Origin: Tunturiibacter gelidiferens
Lineage (GTDB): Bacteria > Acidobacteriota > Terriglobia > Terriglobales > Acidobacteriaceae
Length of the DNA: 64,000 nt
NCBI RefSeq assembly: GCF_014201335.1
Contig: NZ_JACHEB010000002.1
Location: forward strand, 62,001-126,000
Direction of reading: 5' to 3'
The position numbers and the translations under genes are program-made. This document shows positions 54,914 to 64,000 of the stretch, in pieces. The stretch's first letter is position 1; each line of letters begins with the position of its first letter. The notes under the pieces were generated by a model, which made no database searches, had not been told where the DNA came from, and saw only the letters and a program-made list of their open reading frames with translations.

Positions 54914-55753
54914 ATGATGCCACTTGCCCGAGTAGAAACTAGTGAGCGTGTGTCGAGAAGGCCGTCTCAGATCGCAACAACTGAGCGGCCTCTCGACAGA
55001 AAAGGATTCGTTCCTCTGTATTTTCAAATTCAGTGTGCACTGGTCGAAAAAATTCATTCGGGAGAGCTGAAGGAAGGAGATCTTTTAACGTCGGAGTGGC
55101 AGTTAGCACGTGCCTATCACGTTAGCCGGGTGACAGCGCGCGAGGCGTTACATGGCCTCAAAACTAGCGGCTATGCCTCCAGTCTAAGAGGACGCGGGAC
55201 CTTCGTTACGAAACCAAAACGCGAAAAACCCCTGACGCAGCTGCGCGGCTTTACAGAGGAGATTGCGGAACGCGGCATGGTCCCAGCTTCGCGCTTGCTT
55301 GAGCAGAGAGTTATCGATGCGACCGCCGAACTTGCCGAAAGCCTCGAAGTTCAAGTGGGGTCACCGGTGATGAGACTTCGCCGCCTCCGACTGGCTGACG
55401 GCATTCCCATGGCAGTTGAGAAAACTTACATCTCACTCAGCCGCTTCCCGGGCATTCAACAGATCAACTTCGGTGAAAAGTCGCTTTATCAAACACTCCG
55501 TGACCAGTTTAGCGTGCACCTAGCTTGGGCAGCCGAGACAATCGAAATCCTGCCGGCGAACTGCGAAGAGTCTAGATTGCTAAAGATCCCTGCAAAAGCA
55601 GGTGTTTTGTCAATCTCGCGAAACACAATAACAGAGGATCGTGTGCCCATAGAGGTCACGGTGTCTCGCTATCGTGCGGACCGCTATCGTGCTCTGGTTT
55701 ATATCCCTGCGACGGCGATTCGTATAGGCGCGACGGTCTACAAAGAGAATTAG
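54914..55753 (+). CDS. GntR-family regulator with UTRA domain
   Basis: 279 residues. The N-terminal wHTH has PLYFQIQCALVEKIHSGELK, then YHVSRVTAREALHGLKTSGY and RGRGTFV. The UTRA ligand-binding domain (about 120-270) contains LRRLRLADGIPMAVEKTYIS, VLSISRNTITEDRVPIEVT and the closing YRADRYRALV. HutC/FrlR-type regulators of this kind bind small metabolites such as phosphosugars. It lies 47 bases after the receptor gene and may control it together with the upstream permease-kinase set. Confidence 0.93.
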   Translation: MMPLARVETSERVSRRPSQIATTERPLDRKGFVPLYFQIQCALVEKIHSGELKEGDLLTSEWQLARAYHVSRVTAREALHGLKTSGYASSLRGRGTFVTKPKREKPLTQLRGFTEEIAERGMVPASRLLEQRVIDATAELAESLEVQVGSPVMRLRRLRLADGIPMAVEKTYISLSRFPGIQQINFGEKSLYQTLRDQFSVHLAWAAETIEILPANCEESRLLKIPAKAGVLSISRNTITEDRVPIEVTVSRYRADRYRALVYIPATAIRIGATVYKEN

Positions 55754-55840
55754 CCCTGCACCTTTGCTTGGAGGTCAGCGCGGACACTCACATCCTAGCG
55801 GCTAAACGTTGCGTGCCTTGCCTCAGCAGGAGAAAATGAT

Positions 55841-57037
55841 GTGAAGGGAGGTGCCTTGAACTACAGATTGGCAATCTGTCTGGCGCTCGCAATCAACGTC
55901 CCGAGTCTCGCCCTGCATTCGCAGGAAGTCCCAATACCAGCGGCAACTGCACCGCAACTCGATCAACACGAGAATGGAACCAAGTCTGAAGCTGCTTTGA
56001 CCGCCTTATCCAAAGCTCACCCGACAGATCCAATGCCTCTCGCTCGGTTGGGTCTCCTTGAAGCCCGCCAGGGGCATCTCCCCCAGGCAATTGTCTTCTA
56101 TCGCAAGGCTATGGCGCTCAAGCCCAACATGCCGGGCCTGCGATTAAACCTGGGCTTGGCGCTCTTCAAGGATGGGCAATATAAAGAAGCCATTCAGATT
56201 TTCATTCCCTTGCTCAAGTCGCAGCCGCCGTCCTCGCCGGAGAAGCAGCGCCTAAATGTTCTCATCGGAATGTCGCATTACGGTCTCGCAGAATACGCTG
56301 CTGCAGTCCCCTACCTGAAGCAGGCGGCGGATCACGACGTACAGAATCTTCCGTTGCTTCTAAGTCTTGCGCATAGCTGTTTATTGTCGAAGCAATACCC
56401 TTGCGTTCTCGATGTTTATCGCCGCATGATCGCGCAAAACGCCGAGTCGGCTGAGGCCGACATGCTCGTCGGCGAAGCATTAGACGAGATGAAAGATACC
56501 AGCGGAGCGACTAGGGAATTTCGCGCCGCAGTTCAGGCGAATCCGAAGGAACCGAACGCGCATTTCGGTTTGGGCTACCTGTTATGGACGCAACTCCAGT
56601 TTCAGGAAGCTTCCCAGGAGTTTCAAGCCGAGTTAGAAAATACCCCCGACTACCCCAAGGCAATGCTCTATCTCGCTGATTCAGATATCAAATTAAACAG
56701 GAATGAAGATGCGAGGCCCTTATTGGAAAGGGTGGTGGCGATGGAGCCCACGAACTCCATGGGCCTTCTCGATTTAGGAGTTGTCTATGCTGAGGCTAAT
56801 CGCAAAGAGGATGCGTTGCGCGAATTCAAGGCTGTCGCCGCGCTCACTCCTGATGATGTAAACGTTCACATGTGGCTTGGTCGTCTCTACCGATCCACGG
56901 GGAATTATAGTGAAGCGAAAATGGAATTCGACAAAGCGAAGAGTCTCAACAGGACCACCCACGACGCGCTCATCACGGTGATGTCCAGCTCTCACGAAAA
57001 AGATAAGGTGTCCTCGTCAGAGACGCCTGCCAACTAG
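55841..57037 (+). CDS. exported tetratricopeptide-repeat protein
   Basis: 398 residues. The signal peptide (YRLAICLALAINVPSLALHS) is followed by roughly nine TPR units, for example LARLGLLEARQGHLPQAIVF, NLGLALFKDGQYKEAIQIF and AHFGLGYLLWTQLQFQEAS. It is a periplasmic scaffold. In Acidobacteriota such proteins often accompany Oar-like receptors. Start at GTG 55841 (AGGAG eight bases before); a TTG at 55856 after GGGAGG is equally plausible. It converges with mutS2, and 116 bases separate the stops. Confidence 0.85.
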   Translation: MKGGALNYRLAICLALAINVPSLALHSQEVPIPAATAPQLDQHENGTKSEAALTALSKAHPTDPMPLARLGLLEARQGHLPQAIVFYRKAMALKPNMPGLRLNLGLALFKDGQYKEAIQIFIPLLKSQPPSSPEKQRLNVLIGMSHYGLAEYAAAVPYLKQAADHDVQNLPLLLSLAHSCLLSKQYPCVLDVYRRMIAQNAESAEADMLVGEALDEMKDTSGATREFRAAVQANPKEPNAHFGLGYLLWTQLQFQEASQEFQAELENTPDYPKAMLYLADSDIKLNRNEDARPLLERVVAMEPTNSMGLLDLGVVYAEANRKEDALREFKAVAALTPDDVNVHMWLGRLYRSTGNYSEAKMEFDKAKSLNRTTHDALITVMSSSHEKDKVSSSETPAN

Positions 57038-57153
57038 CCGGTCCTAACAACCAATGACGGTAATGCGGGTGCGATGAGACGGCAAGCTAGCATCCTTTCG
57101 TTTTGAGGGAGCGTGCGATCGGCTCATTGTTGGGCTGAATTATCGCATCGCCA

Positions 57154-59637
57154 TCACTGACGAAGTTCGACCTCTGTGGCTCCTTGACCGCCTTGATTTT
57201 GGGGCGGCTCGGTGACCGTGGTGACATGGGGGTGATTGCGCAGGTATTCGCGCAGAGTTCGGCGGAGTACACCCATGCCGGTGCCGTGAACGATGCGGAT
57301 TCGGGGCAGGCCGGCGAGAAAGGCGCGGTCAATGAAGCGTTCAACTTCAGTTTGAGCTTCGTCGGCGGTGCGGCCGATGACGTTGATCTCGGACGTCATA
57401 TAGTCTGTGTCGTCGTTGACCGTGGCCACGGTAACGCCTCCCCGTTTACGCGCGGCTTCGAGCGGGGTGACTACCTTAACTGACTCGACTTCCGCGATGT
57501 CGTCTATGCCGGCGCGCATCTTCATGAGACCCATCGATACTTCAAAGTTTTTCGCGTCAATGACGCGGTCGACTCTTGCCTGGCGGCCAAGCGACTTCAG
57601 CTTTACGAGATCCCCTACCTTTATGCCCTTGGGGACGTGGGGCTGAGCGGCGGGGTCGTTTTTATCGGCGCGAGTCGTGTGGGCAACGACGGTGGAATTG
57701 AACTGTTCGGAAAACTCGCGACGGAGGGTCGCCATCCGTCGATCGGAGTCGCGTGCGATCTTTTGCGCCAGTGCCTTGTCATCGATGGCTTTGACGGTCT
57801 CGCGTAGTTGGTAGGCGAAGTTTTCGATCAGGGAGTTGAGTTTGGTTTCTAGCTCTTTGGTGCGAGCCTTCTGTTCGACGCGGCCTTCGACTTCGACGCG
57901 TGCCTTTTCGCGGGATAGTTCGCGCTCACGCTGTTGCATAGTCTCGCGCTCAACTGCGGCTGCGGTGAGCTGATCGTGAAGCTGATCAAGGAAGGCACCG
58001 ATGTCTGCGGTCTGCGTGGTCATTTGGGCGCGGGCGGATGCGATGATGTCGGCGCCGAGACCGAGGCGGGCCGCGATGTTGAGACCAGCAGAGGCCCCTG
58101 GTACGCCGAGGCGTAATTCGTAGGTGGGGGTGAGGGTCTGTTGATCAAAACCTACGGCTGCGTTGAGGACTCCAGGGTGGTTGGCGGCATAAACTTTGAG
58201 CGAGGTAAGGTGAGTGGTGATGCAGCACCATGCATTGAGCTTGAGGAAGTGAGTTGCGATGGCAACCGCGAGAGCAGCTCCTTCTTCAGGGTCGGTGGCT
58301 GAACCTAGCTCGTCGAGCAGGACAAGCGAATTTGATGTGGCTTCGCGGGAGATGCGATCAAGATTGACGACGTGAGCGGAGAAGCTGGAAAGATTGCGCT
58401 CGATGGACTGAGCGTCACCAATGTCGGCGTAGATGCTTTCAAAGAGAGGGAGCTTCGCCTCTTCGGCAGGGACAGGGACGCCAGCCTGAGCCATCAGCGA
58501 GAGTAAGCCCAAGGTTTTAAGAGAGACAGTTTTGCCGCCGGTGTTGGGTCCGCTGATAATAAGTTGCTTGGCTTCTGGCGGCAGAATAATGGTGAGTGGA
58601 ACTGGTCTGCTTGGTTCGGTCCCATCGGCTAGCGCTGCTGCGCGCATGCGGAGTTCCAGCAGAGGATGGCGAGCGGCCGTGAGGGAGAGTTCCTGCGCAA
58701 AGATGGGGCGGGAGCAGTTGAGAGTTTCGGCAAAACGTGCGCGGGCGCTGTGAGATTCGACCTCGGCGAGGATGCGGGCGCCGAGATGGATCGCGGTGGA
58801 GTTTTGACCGAGGGCGTGGGTCATTGCGACGAGGATGCGGTGTATCTCTGATTGCTCTTCGTCGAGAAGGCGAACCAGTTCATTATTTTGCTCGATGGTC
58901 TCGAGAGGCTCGACGAATACCGTCTGTCCGGAGGATGACGAGCCGTGAATGACGCCGGGGACCTTGCGTTTGAATTCGGACTTCACGGGAATGACGAAAC
59001 GGTCGCCGCGAATGGTGATGAGATCTTCCTGAGTGGTACCACCTTCGCTGAGACTTTGTAGGGATCGGCGGAGACTTGCCTGGATGGCTCGATGCTGGCG
59101 CTCCATGGCGCGGCGGATGCGGTTCAGTTCCGACGAGGCATCGTCGTTGAGGCTGCCATCGGGCTCGATCTTTCCGCGCAGAAGGCGGAGTAGCGGAGCC
59201 AGATCGTAGTCGAGCAAGGGCGCAGAGAGTGCGGCGATACCTGGCCACTCGTATCGTGTTCCGTTAGGCGGCGGGTCGATGAGATTGCGCCAGGCAGCCA
59301 CGCGTTCTACGACCGCGAGAAGGTCGCGGATCTCAGTTGATTCGAGGGCAGCACCTTCGATGCGGGCCTTCTCGAGCAAGGTCGTTGGGTCGAAAAGTCC
59401 ATGGAACTCGAAACTGCCGCCACGGGTGAGCATAGAGCGCATCTCGGCTGTGCGCTGTTGTTGCAGGTCGATCCAGGCAAGGTCGGCGCAGGGTTCGAGC
59501 GCGAGAATCCAGGCGCGGCCCAGAGCGGAGAAGGTGCGGCTTGCGATGTACTCGCGGAGACGTGGCCACTCCAGAGCTGCTGCACTCGCTTCGTGGAGCG
59601 GGGAGGGGATGGTCGGTAATAGTTCTGCAGAGGTCAC
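57154..59637 (-). CDS. mutS2: MutS2-family endonuclease/ribosome-rescue ATPase
   Basis: 827 residues. The N-terminal lever domain precedes the MutS-type ATPase with Walker A GPNTGGKTVSLKTLGLL and Walker B LVLLDELGSATDPEEGAAL. A coiled coil rich in Glu/Arg (about 525-610) follows, then a KOW-like segment (GDLVKLKSLGRQARVDRV), and a C-terminal Smr nuclease domain with IVHGTGMGVLRRTLREYL. MutS2 suppresses homologous recombination and in Bacillus splits collided ribosomes. GTG start. The extreme C-terminus is Gln/Gly-rich. Confidence 0.96.
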   Translation of the reverse strand: MTSAELLPTIPSPLHEASAAALEWPRLREYIASRTFSALGRAWILALEPCADLAWIDLQQQRTAEMRSMLTRGGSFEFHGLFDPTTLLEKARIEGAALESTEIRDLLAVVERVAAWRNLIDPPPNGTRYEWPGIAALSAPLLDYDLAPLLRLLRGKIEPDGSLNDDASSELNRIRRAMERQHRAIQASLRRSLQSLSEGGTTQEDLITIRGDRFVIPVKSEFKRKVPGVIHGSSSSGQTVFVEPLETIEQNNELVRLLDEEQSEIHRILVAMTHALGQNSTAIHLGARILAEVESHSARARFAETLNCSRPIFAQELSLTAARHPLLELRMRAAALADGTEPSRPVPLTIILPPEAKQLIISGPNTGGKTVSLKTLGLLSLMAQAGVPVPAEEAKLPLFESIYADIGDAQSIERNLSSFSAHVVNLDRISREATSNSLVLLDELGSATDPEEGAALAVAIATHFLKLNAWCCITTHLTSLKVYAANHPGVLNAAVGFDQQTLTPTYELRLGVPGASAGLNIAARLGLGADIIASARAQMTTQTADIGAFLDQLHDQLTAAAVERETMQQRERELSREKARVEVEGRVEQKARTKELETKLNSLIENFAYQLRETVKAIDDKALAQKIARDSDRRMATLRREFSEQFNSTVVAHTTRADKNDPAAQPHVPKGIKVGDLVKLKSLGRQARVDRVIDAKNFEVSMGLMKMRAGIDDIAEVESVKVVTPLEAARKRGGVTVATVNDDTDYMTSEINVIGRTADEAQTEVERFIDRAFLAGLPRIRIVHGTGMGVLRRTLREYLRNHPHVTTVTEPPQNQGGQGATEVELRQ

Positions 59638-59730
59638 TTCTTTTATCGTACCCTTGCGGGGAACCGGGAGCAGAACGCCTGCGTAGCAAGAAGAGAGCAG
59701 GGCTGGCGTCTTGTGATGTGGAGGTGTCAG

Positions 59731-60270
59731 ATGGTCTGTCAGGCATGTGGAGCTTCAGTAGTAGATGGGGTTTATTTTTGTTCGAAGTGCGGGGCGCAGG
59801 TTGTCGCTGCTCAACCGACTTATGCCGCATATCCGCAGCCGCCGGCGCCCGTCCTTGTACCGAGAGTCCGTCGGCATCTACAGACACTTGGGGTGCTGTG
59901 GTGTGCCTTTGGGGCGTACAGGTTTATCAGCGGCTTGATGGGCATGTTTTTCCTGCATGCCTTCGCTGGCCGTGGATTCGGAGGCTACGACTGGCCCTTC
60001 AACCACTCCCATGGTGTCTTTGGACAGCCGTGGATGGCCTCGTTGCTGCCCGTCATTGCTGTTTACACTGTGGTGATGGCAGGCCTCGCGCTGTTCGTCG
60101 GCTATAGCCTGTTGACGCGTCGACCATGGGGCCGGACGCTGGCTATCGTAGTCGGGATCCTCAGTCTGCTGAAGCCGTTCTTTGGCACTGCGTTGGGAAT
60201 CTACACTCTCTGGGTGCTGGCTCCGGGAGCTTCGGGCCTGGAGTACGACGCGATCGCAGACCGAACCTGA
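59731..60270 (+). CDS. zinc-ribbon membrane protein
   Basis: 179 residues. The N-terminal zinc ribbon has CQACG and CSKCG, followed by a Pro/Ala/Tyr-rich linker and about three or four membrane segments (LGVLWCAFGAYRFISGLMGM, LLPVIAVYTVVMAGLALFVG, FFGTALGIYTLWVLA). The ATG at 59731 is selected by GGAGGT six bases upstream. Family unassigned; many bacteria have such zinc-ribbon membrane proteins of unknown role. hemB starts 22 bases downstream and may be co-transcribed. Confidence 0.78.
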   Translation: MVCQACGASVVDGVYFCSKCGAQVVAAQPTYAAYPQPPAPVLVPRVRRHLQTLGVLWCAFGAYRFISGLMGMFFLHAFAGRGFGGYDWPFNHSHGVFGQPWMASLLPVIAVYTVVMAGLALFVGYSLLTRRPWGRTLAIVVGILSLLKPFFGTALGIYTLWVLAPGASGLEYDAIADRT

Positions 60271-60292
60271 GGGCTGGACGTAAACTGGAAGC

Positions 60293-61282
60293 ATGAACTT
60301 TCCTGCAACGCGTTTGCGCCGTCTGCGCCGAACCGAGGCGATGCGATCTGTGGTTCGCGAGACCCACCTCCATCCCGGTGCGCTGATCTACCCGCTATTT
60401 ATCTGCCCTGGCGAAGGGATACGCAAAGAGATCGGCTCGATGCCCGGTGTCTTCAATTTATCGATTGACGAAGCTATAAAAGAGGCAGAGGCTTGTGCGT
60501 CGCTCGGGTTGGGAGGGTTGCTGCTGTTTGGCTTGCCAGCGCAAAAAGACGAAGAGGCGACCGGCGCGTGGGCCGAAGACGGCATCGTGCAGCAGGCGCT
60601 ACGAACAATCAAGCAAAATAAAGCGCTCGATTCTCTAGTGGCAATCGCTGACGTTTGTTTGTGCGAGTACACCCCGCATGGACACTGCGGCGTCGTTAAG
60701 CGGGATGGCGATCATTATGAGATTCAGAATGATTCGAGCGTTGTGCTGATTGCAAAGACAGCTGCATCGTTAGCTCAAGCGGGTGCGGACATTGTCGCTC
60801 CTTCGGACATGATGGACGGGCGTGTGGAAGCCATAAGAAACGCTCTCGATGCGGGCGGTCACGAACAGATTCCGATAATGAGCTACGCGTCGAAGTTTGC
60901 GTCGGCATTCTACGGTCCATTCCGTGAGGCGGCGGACTCGGCCCCGCAGTTCGGGGATCGTCGCAGCTACCAGATGGACGGTGCGAACCTCCGTGAGGCA
61001 ATGCGCGAGATCGATCAGGACATAGCAGAGGGCGCGGATATGTTGTTGATGAAGCCCGCGATGCCATATCTTGATGTGATTCGTGCGGCACGGGAGCGAT
61101 ACGACCTTCCGATGGGCGCCTATCAGGTGTCAGGAGAATACTCGATGCTGCACGCTGCGTTTGCACGTGGATGGCTGGAGCCAGAGCGGACGATGATGGA
61201 ATCGCTTTTGTCGATCCGGCGGGCCGGGGCCGACTTCATCGTGACGTACTTTGCCAAAGAAGCAGCGAAGGTGCTGGGATGA
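60293..61282 (+). CDS. hemB: delta-aminolevulinic acid dehydratase (porphobilinogen synthase)
   Basis: 329 residues, full length. It joins two 5-aminolevulinate molecules to porphobilinogen in tetrapyrrole synthesis. The Zn-type metal site [14 protein letters not shown] lies near 120, the first active-site Lys in [17 protein letters not shown], and the Schiff-base Lys in [15 protein letters not shown]-independent TIM barrel. It overlaps nothing, follows the zinc-ribbon membrane protein, and converges with a DUF6338-like gene 10 bases beyond its stop. Confidence 0.97.
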   Translation: MNFPATRLRRLRRTEAMRSVVRETHLHPGALIYPLFICPGEGIRKEIGSMPGVFNLSIDEAIKEAEACASLGLGGLLLFGLPAQKDEEATGAWAEDGIVQQALRTIKQNKALDSLVAIADVCLCEYTPHGHCGVVKRDGDHYEIQNDSSVVLIAKTAASLAQAGADIVAPSDMMDGRVEAIRNALDAGGHEQIPIMSYASKFASAFYGPFREAADSAPQFGDRRSYQMDGANLREAMREIDQDIAEGADMLLMKPAMPYLDVIRAARERYDLPMGAYQVSGEYSMLHAAFARGWLEPERTMMESLLSIRRAGADFIVTYFAKEAAKVLG

Positions 61283-61292
61283 CGGTGTTCTT

Positions 61293-62213
61293 CTAAGGCG
61301 AGTTAATAGGATCCTCAAAACTGTCTGGGGGAAGAGGCGTAATGATCGCTTCGTCGCCAAAGCGAGCACGAAGCTCAGCTAACGTCATCTCTGGCTGAGA
61401 AGGCGGCACATATCGGATGTTGTAGTTGGCAATCGTACTTGCAACGAGATAGAGCTTCGCTCCCGGAATCATCCGCCAGTAGGCCTCGCGGGGTTTCTCG
61501 GCACCCCGTTCGCGGTCGCGTTCGAGATCCTTCTGTTGGTAGCGCGCCGCTCGTTCGAGAAAGATCCCTTCGAGCTTGCCGTCCTGGTCTAGGAACCAAT
61601 CGACGAGCTTGCCGCGATAAAGAATGTCGGCGGCAAGAGCATCGATCTCTACGTCAAAGTCCTGTTGGCTCCGAGGCAAGGAACGAGTGGTAAAGAGTAA
61701 CTCCCACTCGGAGACGTAGGTTAGAAGAAAGTCGTCACAGAAGCGCTTCAACAGCCGGTGGATGCTCTGGTTGGTGTTGTACTCCCCGTAGCGAGAGACG
61801 ATAAGACCGGAGATCCAGCCCTCGATGCCGCAGAAAAGCCACAGAAGCGCCAAAAAGCGAGCCTGTTCGAAGAACGAGCGGAGATAGGCATCCGCGAGGT
61901 GAGCACGGAGTACGATCGGGTTCGACGGCGCGAGCTCGGGGCCCGGCAACAGCGATCTAAAGACGGTTCGGTATGCCTCTGTTTTGGCAGAGCCGATGGT
62001 TAGAGTGGGATAGTGCCCCAATGGAGTCTGGATCAGGAGAATCCAGGAGAGGAGAAAGGGGACCATCGTGACCAGAAGAGAAAATACAACCTCCTCGGTA
62101 CGGGTGCGCTGATATCGTCTTGCGGGAATATAGGCTGAGAAGAAGAGACGATAGATAACGCCGGGGGCGAGCAGGTAGCCGATCAGCAGAAAGCCTGCGA
62201 CCAGCGCACTCAT
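61293..62213 (-). CDS. DUF6338-like membrane protein
   Basis: 306 residues. Two N-terminal membrane segments (VAGFLLIGYLLAPGVIYRLF and VVFSLLVTMVPFLLSWILLI) and one near 130 (LLWLFCGIEGWISG) flank a cytosolic C-terminal half with VDWFLDQDGKLEGIFLERA and IPGAKLYLVASTIANYNIRY. The layout fits the DUF6338 family of uncharacterised proteins. It begins three bases after a 65-residue protein gene on the same strand, an apparent two-gene operon. No enzymatic motif is visible. Confidence 0.65.
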   Translation of the reverse strand: MSALVAGFLLIGYLLAPGVIYRLFFSAYIPARRYQRTRTEEVVFSLLVTMVPFLLSWILLIQTPLGHYPTLTIGSAKTEAYRTVFRSLLPGPELAPSNPIVLRAHLADAYLRSFFEQARFLALLWLFCGIEGWISGLIVSRYGEYNTNQSIHRLLKRFCDDFLLTYVSEWELLFTTRSLPRSQQDFDVEIDALAADILYRGKLVDWFLDQDGKLEGIFLERAARYQQKDLERDRERGAEKPREAYWRMIPGAKLYLVASTIANYNIRYVPPSQPEMTLAELRARFGDEAIITPLPPDSFEDPINSP

Positions 62214-62216
62214 AAT

Positions 62217-62414
62217 CTAGGCAGGCTTACGGACGATGCGGAAGCGACGCCCATGTTCATCGGTGAAAAGCGCTACTCCGTTTTTGGCCAAATCTCGGCG
62301 GGCACTGTCGATCTTTTCTGCAAATGTAGGTTCCGGCGCGGAAGCGGAGCTTGTCTCCTCGTCAAAAACGCTACTGCGCAGAGCGCTTGTCAGCCGGGCC
62401 ACGTTGCTAACCAT
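62217..62414 (-). CDS. small protein upstream of the DUF6338-like gene
   Basis: 65 residues. GGAG lies four to five bases before the ATG at 62414. The sequence is Ser/Ala-rich, then FAEKIDSARRDLAKNGVALF and TDEHGRRFRIVRKPA, suggesting a helix followed by a short beta hairpin. No family was recognised. Only three bases separate it from the downstream gene, so the two are likely translationally coupled. Confidence 0.6.
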   Translation of the reverse strand: MVSNVARLTSALRSSVFDEETSSASAPEPTFAEKIDSARRDLAKNGVALFTDEHGRRFRIVRKPA

Positions 62415-62555
62415 TATTTCTCCATAAAATCTTCACAGTTCTTATTATGACGCAGATGTCAAGCGCAATTGGGTCTTCTGCATGCGGCGAATCTAATAAG
62501 TACCGGAGGAATCGAATAAGATGGTGAAGTTGGTTTACCTATATGGAGTGTTCCC

Positions 62556-63974
62556 TTGGCAGATACGATTTATGACTTAGTGGTGCTTGGCGGCGGACCC
62601 GCCGGGTATACCTGCGCAATCCGCGCCTCACAATATGGCTTGAAGGCGGCTCTGATAGATGCGAACGACCGGTTAGGCGGAACCTGCCTGCTCTGGGGCT
62701 GCATTCCCACCAAATCGATGCTGTTTTCTGCTGAACTGTGGGATCACCTGAAGCATGCCGACCGTTACGGCATCGAAGTGACGCCACCGAAGCTTAACTG
62801 GAAGGGTGTATTGGCGCGCAAGGACGATGTAATCTCGCGTCACACGAAGGGTCTCGACTTCCTGATGAAGAAGAACAAGATCAACGCCATCAAGGGTTAC
62901 GGTCGCCTGACCGGCCCTGCGAAAGACGGCGTCCACACCATCGAGGTGAAGACGGCCGATGGTAAGACCGACACCATAAAGGCCAAAAAAGTTGTTCTGG
63001 CAACGGGCTCGGACGCCCGCATGCTTCCTGGCTACACAGCAGACACGACGATTTTGACGAACTACGAAATTCTGAAGATCGACGATGCTCCCAAGTCGCT
63101 GGTCGTTGTGGGATCGGGCGCCGTAGGGGTCGAATTTGCGTCGATCTTCAAGAGCTTCGGAGCGGAAGTCACGATCCTCGAAGCGCTCCCGCGCATGGTG
63201 CCTGCTGAGGACGAAGACATCAGCAAAGAGCTGCTACGTCTTTTCAAAAAACGGGAGATCGATGTGCACCTGTCGGCAAAGGTGGACAAATTCGAAAAGA
63301 ATAAAGACGGCGTCCTCGTTCACTTCACCAAGGCCGACGGAACGAGTGAGACCAAGCAGGCTGAAAAGGTGCTGGTCGCCGTGGGCCGCGCGCCGCGAAC
63401 CTACGATGTAGGTCTCGACAAGGTGAAGATTACCCCCGATCGAGGTTTTATCGTCACGAACGAATGGATGGAAACGACCGAGCCAGGCATTTACGCGATC
63501 GGCGATATCGTTGCGGGCCTTCCTCAGTTAGCGCACGTCGGCAGCATGGCAGGTCTTGTGGTTGCGGCGAGAATCGCAGGCAAATACGCCAAGGCCGTGA
63601 ATCGCGCTCACATTCCAGGTTGCACCTACTGCGAACCTCAAATTGCCAGTGTTGGCCTCACCGAGGCGCAGGCAAAGGAGAAGGGCTACCAGGTGAAAAC
63701 CGGCAAGTTCCCATTCGTCGGCAACTCGAAGGCGACGATCCTCGATGCCCACGATGGCTTCGTCAAAGTCGTCTCCGATGCGAAGCATGGCGAGATTCTG
63801 GGCGTCCACATCATCGGCACCACCGCCACGGAGATCATCGCCGAAGCGGTTACTGCAATCCAGCTCGAAGCGACCATCGAAGAGATGATGTTCACCATCC
63901 ACGCCCACCCGACGGTTGCTGAAGCCCTGCTGGATGGCTTCTCGAGCGTCGAGGGAATGGCAGTAAACGTTTAG
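62556..63974 (+). CDS. lpd: dihydrolipoyl dehydrogenase
   Basis: 472 residues, E3 component of 2-oxoacid dehydrogenase complexes. The FAD loop is VLGGGPAGYTCAIRASQ, the redox disulfide GGTCLLWGCIPTKS, the NAD loop VVGSGAVGVEFASIF, and the C-terminal HAHPTVAE dyad lies near 448. The redox motif has LLW between the Cys pair where most members have LNV, a mild variation. Start is a TTG with GGAG eight bases upstream. It is monocistronic as far as the window shows. Confidence 0.95.
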   Translation: MADTIYDLVVLGGGPAGYTCAIRASQYGLKAALIDANDRLGGTCLLWGCIPTKSMLFSAELWDHLKHADRYGIEVTPPKLNWKGVLARKDDVISRHTKGLDFLMKKNKINAIKGYGRLTGPAKDGVHTIEVKTADGKTDTIKAKKVVLATGSDARMLPGYTADTTILTNYEILKIDDAPKSLVVVGSGAVGVEFASIFKSFGAEVTILEALPRMVPAEDEDISKELLRLFKKREIDVHLSAKVDKFEKNKDGVLVHFTKADGTSETKQAEKVLVAVGRAPRTYDVGLDKVKITPDRGFIVTNEWMETTEPGIYAIGDIVAGLPQLAHVGSMAGLVVAARIAGKYAKAVNRAHIPGCTYCEPQIASVGLTEAQAKEKGYQVKTGKFPFVGNSKATILDAHDGFVKVVSDAKHGEILGVHIIGTTATEIIAEAVTAIQLEATIEEMMFTIHAHPTVAEALLDGFSSVEGMAVNV

Positions 63975-64000
63975 CCTTGCGGAGTATGCGAATGACAGCC

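Noticed and set aside
1..64000. CRISPR array, tRNA, rRNA or riboswitch genes
   Set aside because: No regularly spaced direct repeats with unique spacers, no T-loop/acceptor pattern and no known aptamer core were seen by eye. A covariance-model scan would be needed to exclude small RNAs.

Overview
The window looks like chromosomal DNA from an Acidobacteriota member of the Terriglobia/Acidobacteriaceae type (Edaphobacter, Granulicella or Terriglobus relatives). This is inferred from the large carboxypeptidase-regulatory/TonB-dependent receptor, the secreted Ig-like and threonine/serine-rich surface proteins, the IS110 transposase and the overall protein style. No rRNA or tRNA gene was recognised. 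The origin region of the chromosome is here: the minus-strand set rpmH, a 49-residue microprotein, rnpA, yidD, yidC and jag faces dnaA, and dnaN lies 5.6 kb beyond dnaA.

Layout. 0-5 kb: the start of a zinc-ribbon protein, thrS, an HNH-like small protein, and an SRPBCC / quinone-oxidoreductase / SRPBCC trio. 5-18 kb: the origin-proximal core. Between dnaA and dnaN sit an inverted-repeat (BIME-like) element, an NTF2-like exported protein, a LysR regulator facing two SDR genes, a PEBP protein and an atypical SDR. A strong hairpin terminator follows dnaN.

18.4-40.1 kb is a pseudogene graveyard. I can reconstruct about a dozen broken genes by joining frames. They include an exported protein with a nonsense codon and a frameshift, a TIGR02391 fragment, the tail of a superfamily I helicase with a Vsr-like nuclease, a Uma2 nuclease, a family 2 glycosyltransferase, an internally deleted aminotransferase, a metallophosphoesterase/cytochrome c deletion fusion, an IS110 transposase, an Ig-like lipoprotein, an aldo/keto reductase, a TPR protein with a C-terminal extension, a membrane protein and a DUF3800 protein. 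Intact genes between them include a DEDD exonuclease, a GT87-TolB fusion, an LRV-repeat protein, a duplicated-domain surface protein, a sugar O-methyltransferase, DUF2306, a phytanoyl-CoA dioxygenase and an alpha/beta hydrolase. The flanking core genes show no such lesions, so decay is a better explanation than sequencing error.

40-57 kb is an intact catabolic and uptake neighbourhood. SDR and DeoR genes point left. To the right run a creatininase-family amidohydrolase, an Ada-AlkA repair fusion, and an APC permease - PfkB kinase - HSL-type esterase operon behind a good sigma-70 promoter. These are followed by a ROK regulator, a TonB-dependent receptor, a GntR/UTRA regulator and a TPR protein. 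APC + PfkB + GntR/UTRA resembles the components of fructosamine (frl) systems but has no deglycase, so it may be a new variant. 57-64 kb returns to core genes: mutS2, a zinc-ribbon membrane protein, hemB, a DUF6338-like pair and lpd.
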